The notes under the pieces were generated by a model that was not told where the DNA came from, searched no databases, and saw nothing but the letters and a program-made list of their open reading frames with translations. From contig CM041465.1 in the NCBI GenBank assembly GCA_023213395.1, forward strand, positions 239,203,741 through 239,267,740: a stretch of 64,000 nucleotides of DNA. The letters are read 5' to 3'. The position numbers and the translations under genes are program-made. Position 1 is the first letter of the stretch. Every line of letters begins with the position of its first letter. This DNA is from Cycas panzhihuaensis. Its lineage: Eukaryota > Cycadophyta. Positions 48,679 through 62,250 of this stretch are shown here, piece by piece.

Positions 48679-48876
48679 CCATCCTGCAGATGCGATTCCA
48701 TATACAAGTTCTGCCTATGGGTTGGAAGAAAGCAGGAGAGATGAAGTGGTGCACACATTAGGGGTTGCCCAAGAAAACCAAAAGGAAGAGCTACCAAGAA
48801 GAAGTAGCACCAATAGGAAGGGATGAAGGATTGATCCTTTACTGGTGGGTCTCGAGTATGGTCACGAGTGGAAACA
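48679..48876 (-). mobile_element. Leader fragment with PBS-like site, likely copy 3
   Basis: It resembles the leader of copy 1: the GATGCGATTCCATATACAAG stretch corresponds to GCATCGCATACAAAACTTGCC there, and GGGGTTGCCCAAG to GGGGGCTACCCAAC. On the minus strand a PBS-like TCGTGACCATACTCGAGA lies at 48850-48867, nine bases after the LTR end GGCA. It probably continues 28706-28800, from which it was separated by insertion of about 19.9 kb. Confidence 0.6.
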
Positions 48877-49322
48877 TGCCTATGGGATGATAACCACACT
48901 TATTTAAGATTAGATCAATAGATAAGAAGTTCAGAATCTAGGATCAATCCGACAAGTGAAAGAGATCACTTGCATAGGACATCTGCACATTGGAATACAA
49001 GTTTGGGACCCGCGAATGGTGCATAACTCTCTTCTGGATAACTCAGCTTTGATTTGCAGGGTGGAAGGGATAAGAGATATCCTTAGTTTCTAGAGTAAAC
49101 TCATAGAGGGTCCTCCTATCCTTGGATGGCCAAAGGAAGGAGAAGAGAGAAAATGAAGGAATGGCTCCTCACACAAAGAGGGAGTGTAAAAGGGGATGAC
49201 TTTAGTAGAGAGGAAGGGTGACACATGCACGTGGGAGATTAAGAAGAGGACTAATCTCACAAGTTAGGTATCGACCTAAAGGGTGATACCTGAATGGTTT
49301 AATCAAACTGAGTAGAGATGAC
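48877..49322 (-). mobile_element. LTR E2, 5' LTR of copy 3, cut by copy 2
   Basis: It matches LTR E1 from its first base TGCCTATGGGATG. It breaks off at AGAGATGAC (49322), where E1 continues AGAGATGACCATGAG, showing that copy 2 inserted here. The other half should lie beyond copy 2, outside the window. Confidence 0.75.
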
Positions 49323-51921
49323 TGTTTCTCGGCTACCGGGAATGGACTCGAGATGCATCAACCCAGGTAAGCTTAGATATACGTTCTCACTTCTCCCTGC
49401 TCTTGTTTGAGTGAGATTGTTTAGCATAGACTACTTGACATATGCTTGCCTACTTGCATTGTTTCTTTGCCTGATCATAGTACATGTGCTTACAGCATAC
49501 TTTCAGCCTATGATGACTCACAATGGGGGCATTCCTTAGTGAATGCTACACCCCATATGGCGCACAGCCACCCACATCGTCTCCACAACCTCTCGGGATG
49601 CTTTAGCTAGTCATATTTGCCCATGTTACGATATTTTACTCATGTTGCGGTCTCCTCTAAGTCTAATTAATTCCTTAGTTGAGACCCATTTTACTGTTTT
49701 GGCTACTTGCCCATCATCTGGGTATTCCCCCCAGTTGTTTCAGGCTTAAATTACCCTTAGTAATAACTCCAAAACCTTTATTTCTATTTTTTTTTAATCT
49801 TTTTTGCTACCGGCGGTATCATCAGAACTTAGCGATCGCAATCTTTGCCGTGATACTGTTGAAATTACCATGATACGACTGTTTGAAATTCAGAAAAAGA
49901 GAACCACACGATAATTTTCACTTTTTTCGCAGAACTGCCACGTGGCACCTATCGATTTGCATCACCCTAATATCCCTAACATTCACCTACAGTGAACAGG
50001 GGATAAAGGGAGTTTTTCTCTTCATTTTGAAGATCTTTTGTTCATTTTTATAACTTTTTGCTCAATTTTCATAGAAAAACATACTCAACCCTTACAGAAA
50101 TCTACTACAAGGAAGGATACACTACTGCAAGCTTGATTCCAGGGACTATTACTGCCCCTATAGCTCCAAATAGCAGGCTTTACATCTTCTTGCAGGTTTC
50201 CAAGGCTTCAAGGAGGATTACCATCAAAAGCTCCCAAAACGACAAGCTACGAAAGCCCCAAACTTATAGGAATATCTTCATACTTCTTTCCTTTCCAAAA
50301 TTTTCCACTATTATCCACCAAGTACTAGTTATCTCTACTGTTTTTAATAGCAAATTCATGCTTAGTTCTTCCACAACAAGGTACTCCCTACATCTACTTT
50401 ACAATTTGTGTTGTTTCTTCATGTTTTGGTGAATAAACTTTTAGTTTGTGTACCTTCATATTGTTGTGCTTAATTAGTATTACCTCTTTATCTTTTGAAA
50501 TATTATTGCTTCTCCCAATCATCCCAATAAACCTATTCTTAGGTAGCGGTTGCAAAGGGGCAACACAAAGAGAATTTGAGGGAGGAAGGTGCGGTTTTGT
50601 CCCCCTTGCTGTCCTTCTCCCCAAGGGTTCCATCCCTTATTCTCTTTCCATTTGCCTTTAGTGCCTTCCTAGGAATCGGGTTAGGGGGTTTAGGAATCTT
50701 GTGTCGGAGCTAAACTAGCGTTGGCAACCCATTGCCACACCGGTTCCACATTTCCATCTGTCAGTTTTGGACCCTACATAGACACCAAAACCTTTCCTTG
50801 CCGGTTAATGGTTTGCCACTCACCCAACCCAATGATTTATTGTTCGTAGTATCTCGTTCCTTGGGCGTCTACATACCTTTCTATTACTCTCTTCTTTCTC
50901 ACTATTTGTTATCTCGTGACCTTGTTGTGAGTATGTTTCCTCTTTCTGAGTTCAGTGGAGATTCCTTATGGGTAAGTTAGCCATTCTGAGGCTATACTCT
51001 TCTTTTTCTTTGGGTGTCACTTGTGGTATATATTTGTAGGAGATTTTGTTATATATTATTACTTTACATGATAACATATTGATGCTTAGCTTAGTTTTTA
51101 TGTAGTTCTATTTGAGTTTAGCATCTATACTCGGTCTACTTTGTGGCCCCTCTTCCGAGAGGGAGGTACTTGCCTAGTTTGCTTGCAGGATCTTGCATCA
51201 ATGGAGTTGCATATGGAACGGAACCCATTGTAGGTTAGTTCTACATTTAGTGCATTTCTTATCATTTCTCGTTGTTTACTTCTTTTTCGCTTTTTACTTT
51301 TGCGTGCTTAAGGGGAGGTAAGTTAGCCCCTCTTTGGTTGCTTACGGCAACTATCGCCAACTAGCATCGCGTGCGCAACGAGTGGAGTAGGAAGGAGCGA
51401 GAAGTAAAGGGATGAACAACACTCCATTCAGATGCTGGGTATAGGTACTTTTCTTATCCCTGTATATCTTCTTTATGCCATTATCTTTTATGCACATGCT
51501 TGCATAGTTAGGAGCATATAAAGAATTGAAAGGGAAAAAGGAATATGTGTTTACTTTATATTGTTTTATCTATCGGTTAGCTTAGCATAGTTAGATCATT
51601 TACTTTGTGTTAGAGCTACCCGTGTTTTACCCCCTTTTAGCCTATACCTAGACGCTATTTTACCTACCTTCCTGCTTCGTTACCTTCTCATTTCCTTGAG
51701 AAGACGCAACGTGCTAGGTGTTTTCTCCTCTTCCCGACCATCCGAGGGGTAGGAAGGCCTCACTTTGCATAGCTACCTGGAAGCAACCAGGCACCTCTGC
51801 AGTTCTGAATCTGCGCTCTAGTGCACGGATGCCCTGCAAGGTGAAGTCCTTAGTGTTTAGTTTAATTTAGCTTTACATATTTCATTCCCTTTGCTAGACG
51901 TAGGGACACCACCCTATGGCA
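49323..51921 (+). mobile_element. LTR D, 5' LTR of copy 2
   Basis: 2599 bp from TGTTTCTCGGCTACCGGG to CCCTATGGCA. The end agrees with the LTR end of E2 (CCCATAGGCA on minus). A PBS follows after a 10-base spacer. The left flank ATGAC would be expected again after the 3' LTR, which is not in the window. Confidence 0.85.
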
Positions 51922-51931
51922 AGCGTTTCAC

Positions 51932-51949
51932 TGGCGACCATACTAGGGA
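51932..51949 (+). other. Primer binding site of copy 2
   Basis: TGGCGACCATACTAGGGA; the C in TGGCG may be the original base, since copies 1 and 4 have T there (a CpG change). The implied tRNA end is TCCCTAGTATGGTCGCCA. Confidence 0.75.
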
Positions 51950-52194
51950 CTGCCAGTAAGGGAACTAGTTTCGCTTTCCCTTTTCGTTGGTGTTCTTGCC
52001 TTTAGGTAGCCTTCTATTCATGCTTTTTAATTGGGCAGCCCCCAACATATTTGTGTCATACCCCTTGCTCTTTCTTCTAACAACGCTCGTAAAGGTGTTA
52101 CATGTGACGTTTCTCACATCACTTGCGAGGTTTGTCACCATTGTTAGAAGACCCATCGCCTTGTTCCCTTCCGTCATTGAATCCTAATTTGACA

Positions 52195-54540
52195 ATGGAA
52201 GGTTACCAGTCTAATTGGGCTTACCACACCATGGTCTCAAGAACTTAAGAGTTTCCCGCGTCCATTCCAGGATCCACCCACGAGGTTGATGATTCCATCT
52301 ATTATCCGAGTGACCTATTTCTCCCTTCTGAGTTTCATCCTTCTGTACATGCCGAAGAAGGCTCATCTCCTCACGAGACTCACCATCCTATTGGTGAATC
52401 TTACAAGGAGCGCCCTGAGGGGTCCCCGACATTCGAGATCCCATAGACCTTATATGGCTACGAGGATACCCCTCCTATCGGCGTGGTCGAAGCGCTCAAT
52501 GAGTACTTTCGAGCAACTCACCTTCAACCACGCCCTAGGTGGTTTGAAGAAGTTCTATGCAATGTAGTGTCTTCTTCATCTGTATCTGTGCCTCCTACAG
52601 TAAATGACTCTTCTACCTGCGTACACTCGTCCCATGCCGTGTCTACACTGACTCCCAGGGTAAGTGTTGCACCATCTATCCCTAGCCATGGTCCTATTTC
52701 TTTAGGGCCCGTTTGTAGCATGTCCTTTCTCTAACTTAGGGTTAGCATGCCTATTCTGAGTCAAACGAATGTGCAACCTTCAAACGTGGCACATGCATTT
52801 CCTAGTAGGCCTCGAGATCCTACTAATGCTGCTGCTATCAACTATGTGGGACTCGCTCCTGCATACGTTCAAAACTCATCTAGTGGTCTGTTCCTTTACG
52901 TGCCCCTGGGGTATGCATCTCAACCTTAGGGGCAGGGTAGGGGAAACCACCTTCTAGCTTATGAGGTGGACTTGTTACACCCATATGGGGTTGCGCTACC
53001 TACAGGTGGCCCATATGGGCAAAACCCAGTCTTGCACCCTTCATTTTTGCCATCTAGCGCAACTCTTGTTGCCATGCCTTCGCCAAGGAGCATGCCTCCC
53101 TTCCAAGGCATTTATCTGCAACCCCCTTTCTAACAAGGGGTGTTTCCCCAAAGAGGGATGGGTTTACCACCCCCATCCATTCTTCTTTCTTTACCGTTCA
53201 TTGATCCTTTAGCCCATATAAGGACATATCCCTTTATAGACTATTGGTCGACGTTGTTATCCGTTGAGGCACTAAGGACTAACCTACTGCCTCACCCTCC
53301 TAAAGTTCCCAAATTTGATAGAACTTCATCGCAAGACCCAACTGAGCACGTGCGTAGTTTCTCTATGGCGTGCATAGACTATTGGGCTTATGACCATATT
53401 CTGATGAAGTTATTTCTATAATCCTTGCAGGGTGATGCCCTTAAATGGTTCTACCGTCTCCCTGTCCATTCCATATCTTCATTCCAACAATTGGTGGACG
53501 AATTCGTCAATTACTTTGACATAGCTCGTCCATTCGAGAGTAGAATGAAAGCTCTCCTTTTGCTTAAACAAGGCCATGATAAAATGAATCATGACTCTGT
53601 GAGGTGATTTCACGATCTCCTTCACTCCACTAAGGCCACATTGCCTGAAGAGTTAAAGTGGGATCTCTTCGTCAATACACTTCACCCTGAAGTGCATGTG
53701 GAAGTCCTCAAGATGGGGGCAACCACATGTAACTCTGTGATCATGAGGTGCTTGGCATTAGAGACCATTGAGATCCAAGACAGACTCAAGAAACCTCTTA
53801 AGCCCTCACAATGTCGTGAGGCACCTCCCCTAGCAAAGGAAACCAAACCTTTGCAACCTGCTAGGTCTACCTCTCATCCTACCGAGAGGACCTTAAACCC
53901 TCTTACCTCCGTTATTTGCTCATTTGAGTGCACGATGAAGGAGCTTAAACTCCAATCCCCTTCATCGCCGATTTTCCATAAACTAGTTCAATGAGCTTCT
54001 CATGCCATTCCCCCCAAAGGGGGTATTACCCAACCTTCTCAAGTAAGGAGAATCGATCCTCCCCTTGAGAAGAGGTGGTGTTCCATCCACAGGGAATGTT
54101 TCCACGATGACTCGCATTATCGGGCGTAACACCCACGCGATGCCCTGTCACACGATTCGTCCCCTAGATAGGCATCGAGGCCTAACCTCGATTAACCCAC
54201 TCATAGGGATCTGTTCCCTAAACACGGGGAGCATGATCGTAATGTTCAACAAAGGAACAATCAGAATCGGGATAGATCCCCCGATTCTCGCCCTTTGCAT
54301 AGTAGAGGGAAGAGTGTGCGAAGGTCATCTTCCTCTTCGCGCTTCCCTGACTGCCATGCTCCATCACCTTCGCGGTCCCGTAATAAGGGAAAGAAGGTGA
54401 TCCAGATGCTTGAGACCACTCCCCTTTACACTTTGACCCAGTCTCAAGTTGCAAAGGAGGCAACTAGCGCCTCTGCGCCTACCTCGCAACTTGATCCTCC
54501 TCTGGAAGCCATTCCTCTGGAGATTCCTACACTTCCCAAA
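52195..54540 (+). pseudogene. Copy 2 gag
   Basis: Start of the polyprotein at ATG 52195 (MEGYQSNWAYHTM), 245 bases after the PBS. Everything to 58773 keeps this one frame. The N-terminus is Pro/Ser-rich; the core reads ALRTNLLPHPPKVPKFD, FSMACIDYWAYDHILMKL, GDALKWFYRLPVHSISSF and LPEELKWDLFVNTLHPEVH (53260-53720). A Cys/His part (KRWCSIHRECFHDDSHYR) near 54073-54130 and an Arg/Ser-rich basic stretch follow. Stops stand at Gln or Arg positions of the other copies (for example TAG before GDALKW, TGA after HDSVR). Confidence 0.9.
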
Positions 54541-55980
54541 AGCATTCCCATCCGCTCTGACCGCTTCGACTTTAGGAGAGCCCTTACCCAACCCATAGGG
54601 TGGGGTAAGCCTTTTTCTGTAGTTGAAGAGCTTGTTACCGTGGCTACCAGGATGTCCATCATGGACATCTTGAGGAGTTGCCCTGAGCAACGAATGCTCC
54701 TCTTAGAAGCTCTAGGATCAAATGTCGTACCTATTCACACCTTGGGCACAACCTAAAGTTATGAACCCATCATCTCTTTCGATTCCAGAGATCTTCCCTC
54801 GTCCAGTGGAAGGGAACGCCAATGGAACTTCCCTTTCACGATTACCATAGATACTCCTGATTGTACATTGTGAAGAACCGTCATAAACAACGGTTCTTTC
54901 GTCAATGACATGCCCTTGCGCGTCATGCAAGAGCTTGGCATTTCCACCTTGGAACCTATTCCATGGCGATGTCAAGGTTATGACCGTAGCGAGAAGACTC
55001 CCCTAGGATCTGTCTCGATACCTCTTACTCTCGAGGATAAGACTATCGTTACTGACATCGTTGTCCTCGATGTTGACGTTGATCACAACCTACTTCTGGG
55101 TCGACCATGGCTTGACCAAATGGGAGCTGTGTGTTCTATCCATTAGGGGCAACTTAAATTTGTCCATAATGGATAAATGAAAGTTGTCTCCTATGAGTGA
55201 TTGCTCACTAAACAAACTAGGCCTTTTGCTCAGGCAAGCCATGGCCATACGAAGGGAAACAAACGCCCTTCCGATTATGCCTCAGCCTACTAAATCGGAA
55301 TCCCCGATTCTACTCACCACGAAGAAGATCCCACATCTTCTTCCCCTGATTTAACGCATTTCGCCCCCATCAGCGTCGGAAGCTATGGGTATCTTGCCAT
55401 GTTTGATGATGACGGGTCCCATAGTGAGGATGAGGATCTTCCTCACCTAGTTTCATTCCTCCGCGCTAGTGGGGGGTATTCTTCTAGTTCTAGGTCTCCC
55501 CCTAAGACCCCTTTTGTTATAGAGCCTGGTCACTTTCACATGTCGCATGTCATTGCACATGTCGGTCATCAGGCTCCTAGCTCTTCCATTCTACCACCTT
55601 CCACAAGTGATGGCATTGAGAGTTTTCCTCTTAATTTTCACGAGAGATCTCTCCTTGACTCTCCCTTATAGTCCCTTTGGGATGTTGGGCAGCTTACAGG
55701 TCATACTGATCCTATCACTCCCATGCCATCCTACACCTTGTCTATTCAAAGTCAGGTCATCCATAGGGTGGACTACTTTGAGGATGACGAGGCTTTGTTG
55801 GAGCACTTAGCCATCTCTATGCCCAGTTTACCTTTTGGTCACTATAAGCTTGGCCACTAGAAGGTCCTAGCGATTGGGTCCACACTAGCCAACCCAATCC
55901 CTTCTTCCATTCCCTCTCTTCTTATCGATCTTGCCCCCCTCCATTTCAAGGAAGAGAATGTTATGTGCACGGGGGCAACT
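54541..55980 (+). pseudogene. Copy 2 protease and spacer
   Basis: A stretch ending ATRMSIMDILRSCPEQRMLLLEALG leads to the protease: RTVINNGSFVNDMPLRVM (active site D changed to N), LTLEDKTIVTDIVVLDVD and HNLLLGRPWLDQMGAVCS at about 54870-55145. The spacer to about 55980 is acid/Ser/Pro-rich (MFDDDGSHSEDEDLPHLVSF) and has no known domain. It is in the same frame as gag and RT. Stops number about one per 50 codons, mostly TAG or TAA. Confidence 0.88.
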
Positions 55981-57600
55981 TAGGACATAGTCCTTGCCCT
56001 AGACAAGATCATTAAGGTAGGGGCGGAATGTACTCCTAACGAAGTGAGGGAATACTCCCTCCTGTTCTAGGAATTCTGCGATGTGTTCGCGTGGGACTAT
56101 TCTGACATGAAGGGAATCGACCCCTCCATCATCACGCACAACCTTACGACTGTTCCTGATGCTTGTCCTGTGCGTCAGAAGAAGCATCCCCTCCACCTGA
56201 AGCTCTTAACCACCGTTAAGATGGAGGTTAAGAAGCTTCTGGATGCGGGACTTGTTTCTTCCATTGATTACCCTAAGTGGGTATTGAATATCATTCCCAT
56301 TGCCAAAAAGAATGGGACCATTCGCATATGTGTTGACTTCCACGACATAAACAATGCTTGTCCTAAGGACAACTTTCCTCTCCCCTTTATCGATTAAATA
56401 ATTGATCGTACAGATGGGTTTGAAGTTATGTCCTTAATGGATTGCTTCTTTGGCTATAACCAAATCCATATTTCTCCTAAAGATCACCACAAGATGGCCT
56501 TCACTACACCATGGGGTACCTTTGCCTACAAGGCAATGCCCTTTGGTCTTAAGAATGTAGGGGCTACTTACCAAAGAGCCATGCATTTCATCTTCTACGA
56601 CCTCATCAACAATACGTTGGAGGTCTTCATGGACGATATGATAGGTCTTTCGCATACCAGAGCCCATCATCCATCTGACTTATGGGCCATCTTCTCAAGA
56701 TGCCACAAGTATCATGTCAGTTTGAACTCGCTCAAATACGTGTTTACCGTCACTTTAGGAAAACTCTTAGGTTTTCTTGTGTCACAACAAGGAATCTAAA
56801 TTGATCCAGAAAAAGTCAAGGCAATCCTTGACATGCCACCGCCTAGAACTCAACGATAAATTAAGTCGTTTCTAGGTAGGCTTGGTTTTTTGAGGTATTT
56901 CTTGGTAAATTTCACCATAAATTCCAAGCCTCTTACGAATCTATTAAAGAAAGGAGCCCCTTTTGTTTGGTCTGACAAGACCCAAAAGGCCTTCGCAGGA
57001 CTCAAGGAAGCTCTCGTTTCTGCTCCTACACTGGTGTCTGCTCGCTTTGATAGGCCCTTCATCTTATACACCTCGGTAACTGATGAATCCCTGGGTGCAA
57101 TGCTCGCACAGGAGGATGACTTAGGAACCGAGAGAGCTATCTATTTCATTAGTTGCACTCTCGTGGTTGCTAAGTTAAACTATCCTCCCACCGAGAAGGA
57201 ATGCCTCTCCTTGGTCCATGCGACTAAGAAGTTTAGGTATTACCTACTTGGCAATACTACCAAGGTGATCATTCAATCTGATCCCTTGTATTGCCCTCGA
57301 CTCATTCGAGACTTGGCCGGGTAGGGAGGCGGTCATTAGGCCATCCTGCTTCAAGATTTTGACTTACAAGTCATTAACAGGAAGTCAAAGAAGGGAATGA
57401 TAGTAGTAGAATAATTAGCTAATACTGCCATCCCCAACATGAGCGGCGTTCTTGTTGATGACTCTTTCCCGGGCGAGTCTGTTTTGACCGTCCAAGATGC
57501 TTCTCCTTACCTGCTCGCTGATAGCGAGTGGTATGGCGACGTTATACGATATCTAAATCAACAGGAGTATCACCCTAAAGCCAGCAACAAAGTTAGGTCA
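55981..57600 (+). pseudogene. Copy 2 reverse transcriptase and RNase H
   Basis: A bridge, FCDVFAWDYSDMKGIDPSI, precedes RT. RT shows VKKLLDAGLVSSIDYPKWV, ICVDFHDINNACPKDNFPLP, TTPWGTFAYKAMPFGLKNVG and VFMDDMIGLS (Asp codons at 56632-56637). RNase H at about 56890-57290 reads VWSDKTQKAFAGLKEAL, FILYTSVTDESLGAMLAQ (first catalytic Asp replaced by Ser, with no change in spacing), PPTEKECLSLVHATKK and KVIIQSDPL. Then a variable linker. Only stops, no lasting frameshift; a local shift near 57300-57340 is possible. Confidence 0.93.
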
Positions 57601-58773
57601 CGCATCTGCGCCACCACGAGATAACACTTTCTCATAGATGAAGTGTTGTACAAGAGATCCTTCGATGGGATCCTGCTTCGCTATGTCGCTCCTAACGAAG
57701 TGGACTAAATACTCCACGAATCCCACCATGGCATTTGTGGGGGCCACTTTGGGGGCCAATCTATAGCCCAAAGGATCCTCTGCATGGGTTATTACTGGCC
57801 GTTCCTTTTCAAGGACGTCCATGCCTATGCCCTTAGATGTCAGCGATGCCAAGAGCACACCAATATCTCTCATGTGCCTTCCGAGGCTTTGCACCCTATC
57901 GTATCTCTGTGGCCTTTTTCTCAATGGGGCTTAGACCTCCTTGATACTATATCACCACCATCTTCCGTACAACATAAATATATCTTAACTGCTACCGAAT
58001 ACTTCACCAAATGGGCAGAGGCAATCCCCCTGTCCACTACGCTTGGCAAGACGATAGCCACCTTCGTCTACCAGCACATTGTTTGTCGTTTCGGGATTCT
58101 AGACATCCTAATTACGGATAATAGAACCTCCTTCTGTAATAAAGAAATGGACAAGCTGTGCGAGAAATTTAAGATCTCGCATAAGACGTCATCCCCTTAT
58201 TACCCCCAGGCAAATGAGCAAGTTGAATCTTTTAACAAGACCCTTGTCAACATTCTAAAGAAGACTGTTGCCTAATCTCAAAGAGATTGGCACATCCAAC
58301 TCCTTTCTGCCCTATGGGCTTATCGCACTTCTATCCACACGGCTACTGGAATGACTCCATTCTCATTAGTCTATGAAACCGAGGCAGTACTCCCACTAGA
58401 AGTGGAGATTCCCTCTCTACAGGTTTCCCTTCAAGGTCTCATTGATGAGGAGTCTATTCGCCAGGCTTGCCTCCTAGATCTCGAAGCCCTGGATAAGAGG
58501 CACTTAATGGCTTATCAAGTGAATCTCACTTCGAAAGCCCATCTACAAAGGACTCACGACAAACATCTTTGTACTCGTCCTTTGTGCCCTAGGGACCATG
58601 TCCTCAAATTAGAATACCTTTACGGCCGCCTGGCCAAATTTGGGCCCAAACGGGTAGGCCCCTTCGTCGTTCTCGAAAGCCTCAACAATGGCGCCTATAG
58701 GATCGCCACCTTGGAAGGCCTAGAATTTGAGAAGGTGGTCAATGAGAAGTTCCTCAAGAAGTTTTACGCATGA
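57601..58773 (+). pseudogene. Copy 2 integrase
   Basis: Zinc-binding HHCC part: ESHHGICGGHFGG ... LRCQRCQEH (57720-57860). Core with the catalytic triad: WGLDLLDTISPP, ILITDNRTSFCNKEMD and YYPQANEQVESFNKTLVNIL (about 57925-58255). The C-terminal part reads ALWAYRTSIHTATGMTPFSLVYETEAVLP in pieces, then LKLEYLYGRLAKFGPKRVG and KFLKKFYA-stop (58771-58773). No chromodomain is visible, so this is not a chromovirus. The rest of the polyprotein precedes it in the same frame; two or three stops remain, such as TAA after KKTVA. Confidence 0.93.
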
Positions 58774-59557
<784 letters not shown>

Positions 59558-59691
59558 AAAATAACATGTTACATCATACATATAGGAAGCCGGTATCCTT
59601 GTAGGGGGGTACAATCATATGAGCCTATATATGACCCCCTAGAGGCATGTGCTTTCCCGTCAAAATCAAATATATATCTCCTGCGCTACTG

Positions 59692-62092
59692 CTACCCCGC
59701 TCCTGAGATGCCATCTCCTAGTCTGTGTGATCCCTCTCCTGGGGACCACATCCCTTCAAGGCTCATGGGCCTCCGCGAGCTACCTACCTCGCTCCCCTCA
59801 TCACGTGGCTGTCTCGGGGTCGTCGCCGCTGTATGGGTGTACATCTTACTCCTACTCAACCTCGACACCACCTGGTCTACGAGCTAATCGTATCTGGCCT
59901 GGATACGATCCCTCTCCCCCTCTACTCCTTGGAGACGCTCCTCCAGCACTACTATCCAGACTATTCTCCCTGTGTCTCCACCTGCTCCGCCCTGAGCCTC
60001 TAGGGTCTAGACCCGTCTATGCAGTGCATCTTGCTTACCCCTGGCCTCATCGAGCTCTCGCTACATCTGTCCCCTGAATGCCATATGCTCTTGGGACTCT
60101 GCAGCCTAAATGTCTCTCACCCTCACTAGTGGGGTGAATGCCTCCATATGGGCACCTGCCGACCTAGGCGCATCCTCCGCCTAAATGGGCAGTTGCCCCT
60201 CTGTGTATACCTAAGGGAACATCTCCCTCACCATAGCCTCTACGAGCCTCCTAACCTCTGTTGTACCTGCCGATGCAACATGCTGTGTGTTAGTGAATAT
60301 CCCACTATATACCATAATAAAAGTCAAATGAAATGTCTACCTAGATGTCAAACGACTAAGGAAATAGTTAGGTCTCACCTGCCATGGCTGTTGGCTCCTC
60401 TTCTCGAGCGATATCCTCTCCTCTTGGCTCTCCGCCAACTACGGGTACCTCATCCTCAGGTACCTCCTCTACCTCAGTCTCTCTCCTCGTAGGGATCGAC
60501 TCAACTTGCGCCTCTCTGGATCTCCTCACAATCCATAGCCTGCAGGCCCTAGTCACCGGGCCCCTACTCTCCTCAGTTGCCCCTGATGGGCCTGCCCCTC
60601 CTCTGACAGTCCTGAATGGTCCCGCTACTCCTCCTACCAATCCCGATGGACCTTCCCCTCCCACAGGTCATGACCAACCCCATCTCCTCCGTCAGCATCA
60701 TCATCATCATTATCATCGCCATCTATAGGTGCTCCTACTCCGCTCGCCTTATCGTTGCTCTCCCACCTCACCGTCCTGTATGGCTCTGCTGCATAGTCTA
60801 TCAGGATGAGGAGGTCTAGCAATGTCGCCTCTACTGACTGCTGGATGTGGGCCTGGTCCTCCGTCCCTCTAAGTTGAGTCTGCCATCTGTGGACCATCAG
60901 GGCCCACTCTGCTATGGGGTATGGTCCCCCTACTGATGCCACTGCCAAAAAATGGTCGAAAAACTAGCACTCCAGTAACGTGTTGTATGATAGCCCCCCT
61001 CCGCCGGTCGCCTGGATGGTGTCTAGCTGTGTGACGAGGTTTCCCGCTACCAGGGTGGCCTAATCCATCCTCTCGCCGGCCTCGTAGTGGCGCACTACAT
61101 CTATCCAGCCTCCTGGTATCTCCCTATAGTTCTGTTTCTAGGAAATCTAGAACAGAATGCACAGTATGATCAGTTTCCTCACCCAAGGAATCTGTGACAT
61201 CAGCATAGTCTAGAGGGAAACTCCCCTCAGCTCCTACCTATCAGCCCCTATGAAGAATAGGGCTGCCTCTTTATGTGTTGCCTCAGTGCTAGGCAGCACT
61301 CCCAACCTCACCGGCCTCCCAGTCATCGGTACCCCTAGAATCCGCCGGATATCTCCTAGTATAATCATCACATCGCCTACCTGAGGCAAGTGGAAAATGT
61401 ACCTCCGTCGATCCCAATGTAACATGATGTCCACCATGAGTCTCTGGTCTAGTGCAAACTGAGGTGTCTTCAGGGCCTTGTATAGGCCACACCTCTGTAG
61501 GGTCGCCTTGTCCTCCTAGGACATCATCTTTATATAACTCAGCATTACCATGCCGATGTTTTTACAGTTATCCACCGCGATAACTTCCTACAATCACCAA
61601 AAATCAATCAAGGTCAGCCTCCTAGCAGTCATCTATACTCTTGGCTATCTCTCTATTTTTCTTACCTAAAATTTGGGGCTGGTTGGCCCCTCATTTATTT
61701 TTTCTAGTTTTCTGCCTGCGTATCGCTCTAAACTTAGCAATACTGCTAAGTTTAGTATGGGTCCCATGGCGATCAGGGGATCCCGCAGCCATGATTGCGG
61801 CACCGTGATCTTGGTTACGGTATGAATGGCAACCCCTCTAGAAAGGGGGTTTCTGCCTAGAAAATCACAAAAATTCTTATAGTGGACCCCCGTGGGGCCC
61901 ACCGAGACCAGGGCTCCCTAATGCCTAGGTCCCCGCCTCTTTCTGGGTCCAATTTAGACTTTGAGAGGTATCCAATTCCCATAAGGGGCACAAAAAATGT
62001 ATTAAAAGCTATAAAAAACAATAATTTTTAAACTTTGAAATGGGCAGGGTTTTGCGAGATCCACTCACTGGATCTGGCCTGGCCGTCACCAT
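59692..62092 (-). pseudogene. Antisense PMD gene of copy 2, three exons
   Basis: Exon 1 62092-62069 (MVTARPDP), intron 1 62068-61588 (GTGAGT...TTGTAG), exon 2 61587-60379, intron 2 60378-60267 (GTGAGA...CGGCAG; 112 bp, the same length as in copy 1), exon 3 60266-59692. The PMD reads QFALDQRLMVDIMLHWD, FHLPQVGDVMIILGDIRRIL, YNTLLECWFFDHF and PIAEWALMVHRWQTQLRG. The linker is Asp-rich (DGDDNDDDDADGGDG), then a basic RLWIVRRSRE patch. It differs from copy 1 by a frameshift near 60650-60670 and its own set of stops (for example ISYIKMMS-stop-ED in exon 2). The spliced reading frame otherwise agrees with copy 1. It is opposite in direction to pol. Confidence 0.85.
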
Positions 62093-62250
62093 CTCATCTC
62101 GCTAGTCCTACTGACTCTCGATGTACTCTGATCTAACAGTCAGATCATCTCCCGCATGCCTCTAAAGTTGGGCGGCACTCCGCTTTGTAAGGAAATGGCT
62201 CTAGTTTCGCACGAGAGCCGCTGAAAATGAATCTGGTTTTCATTCGATTT

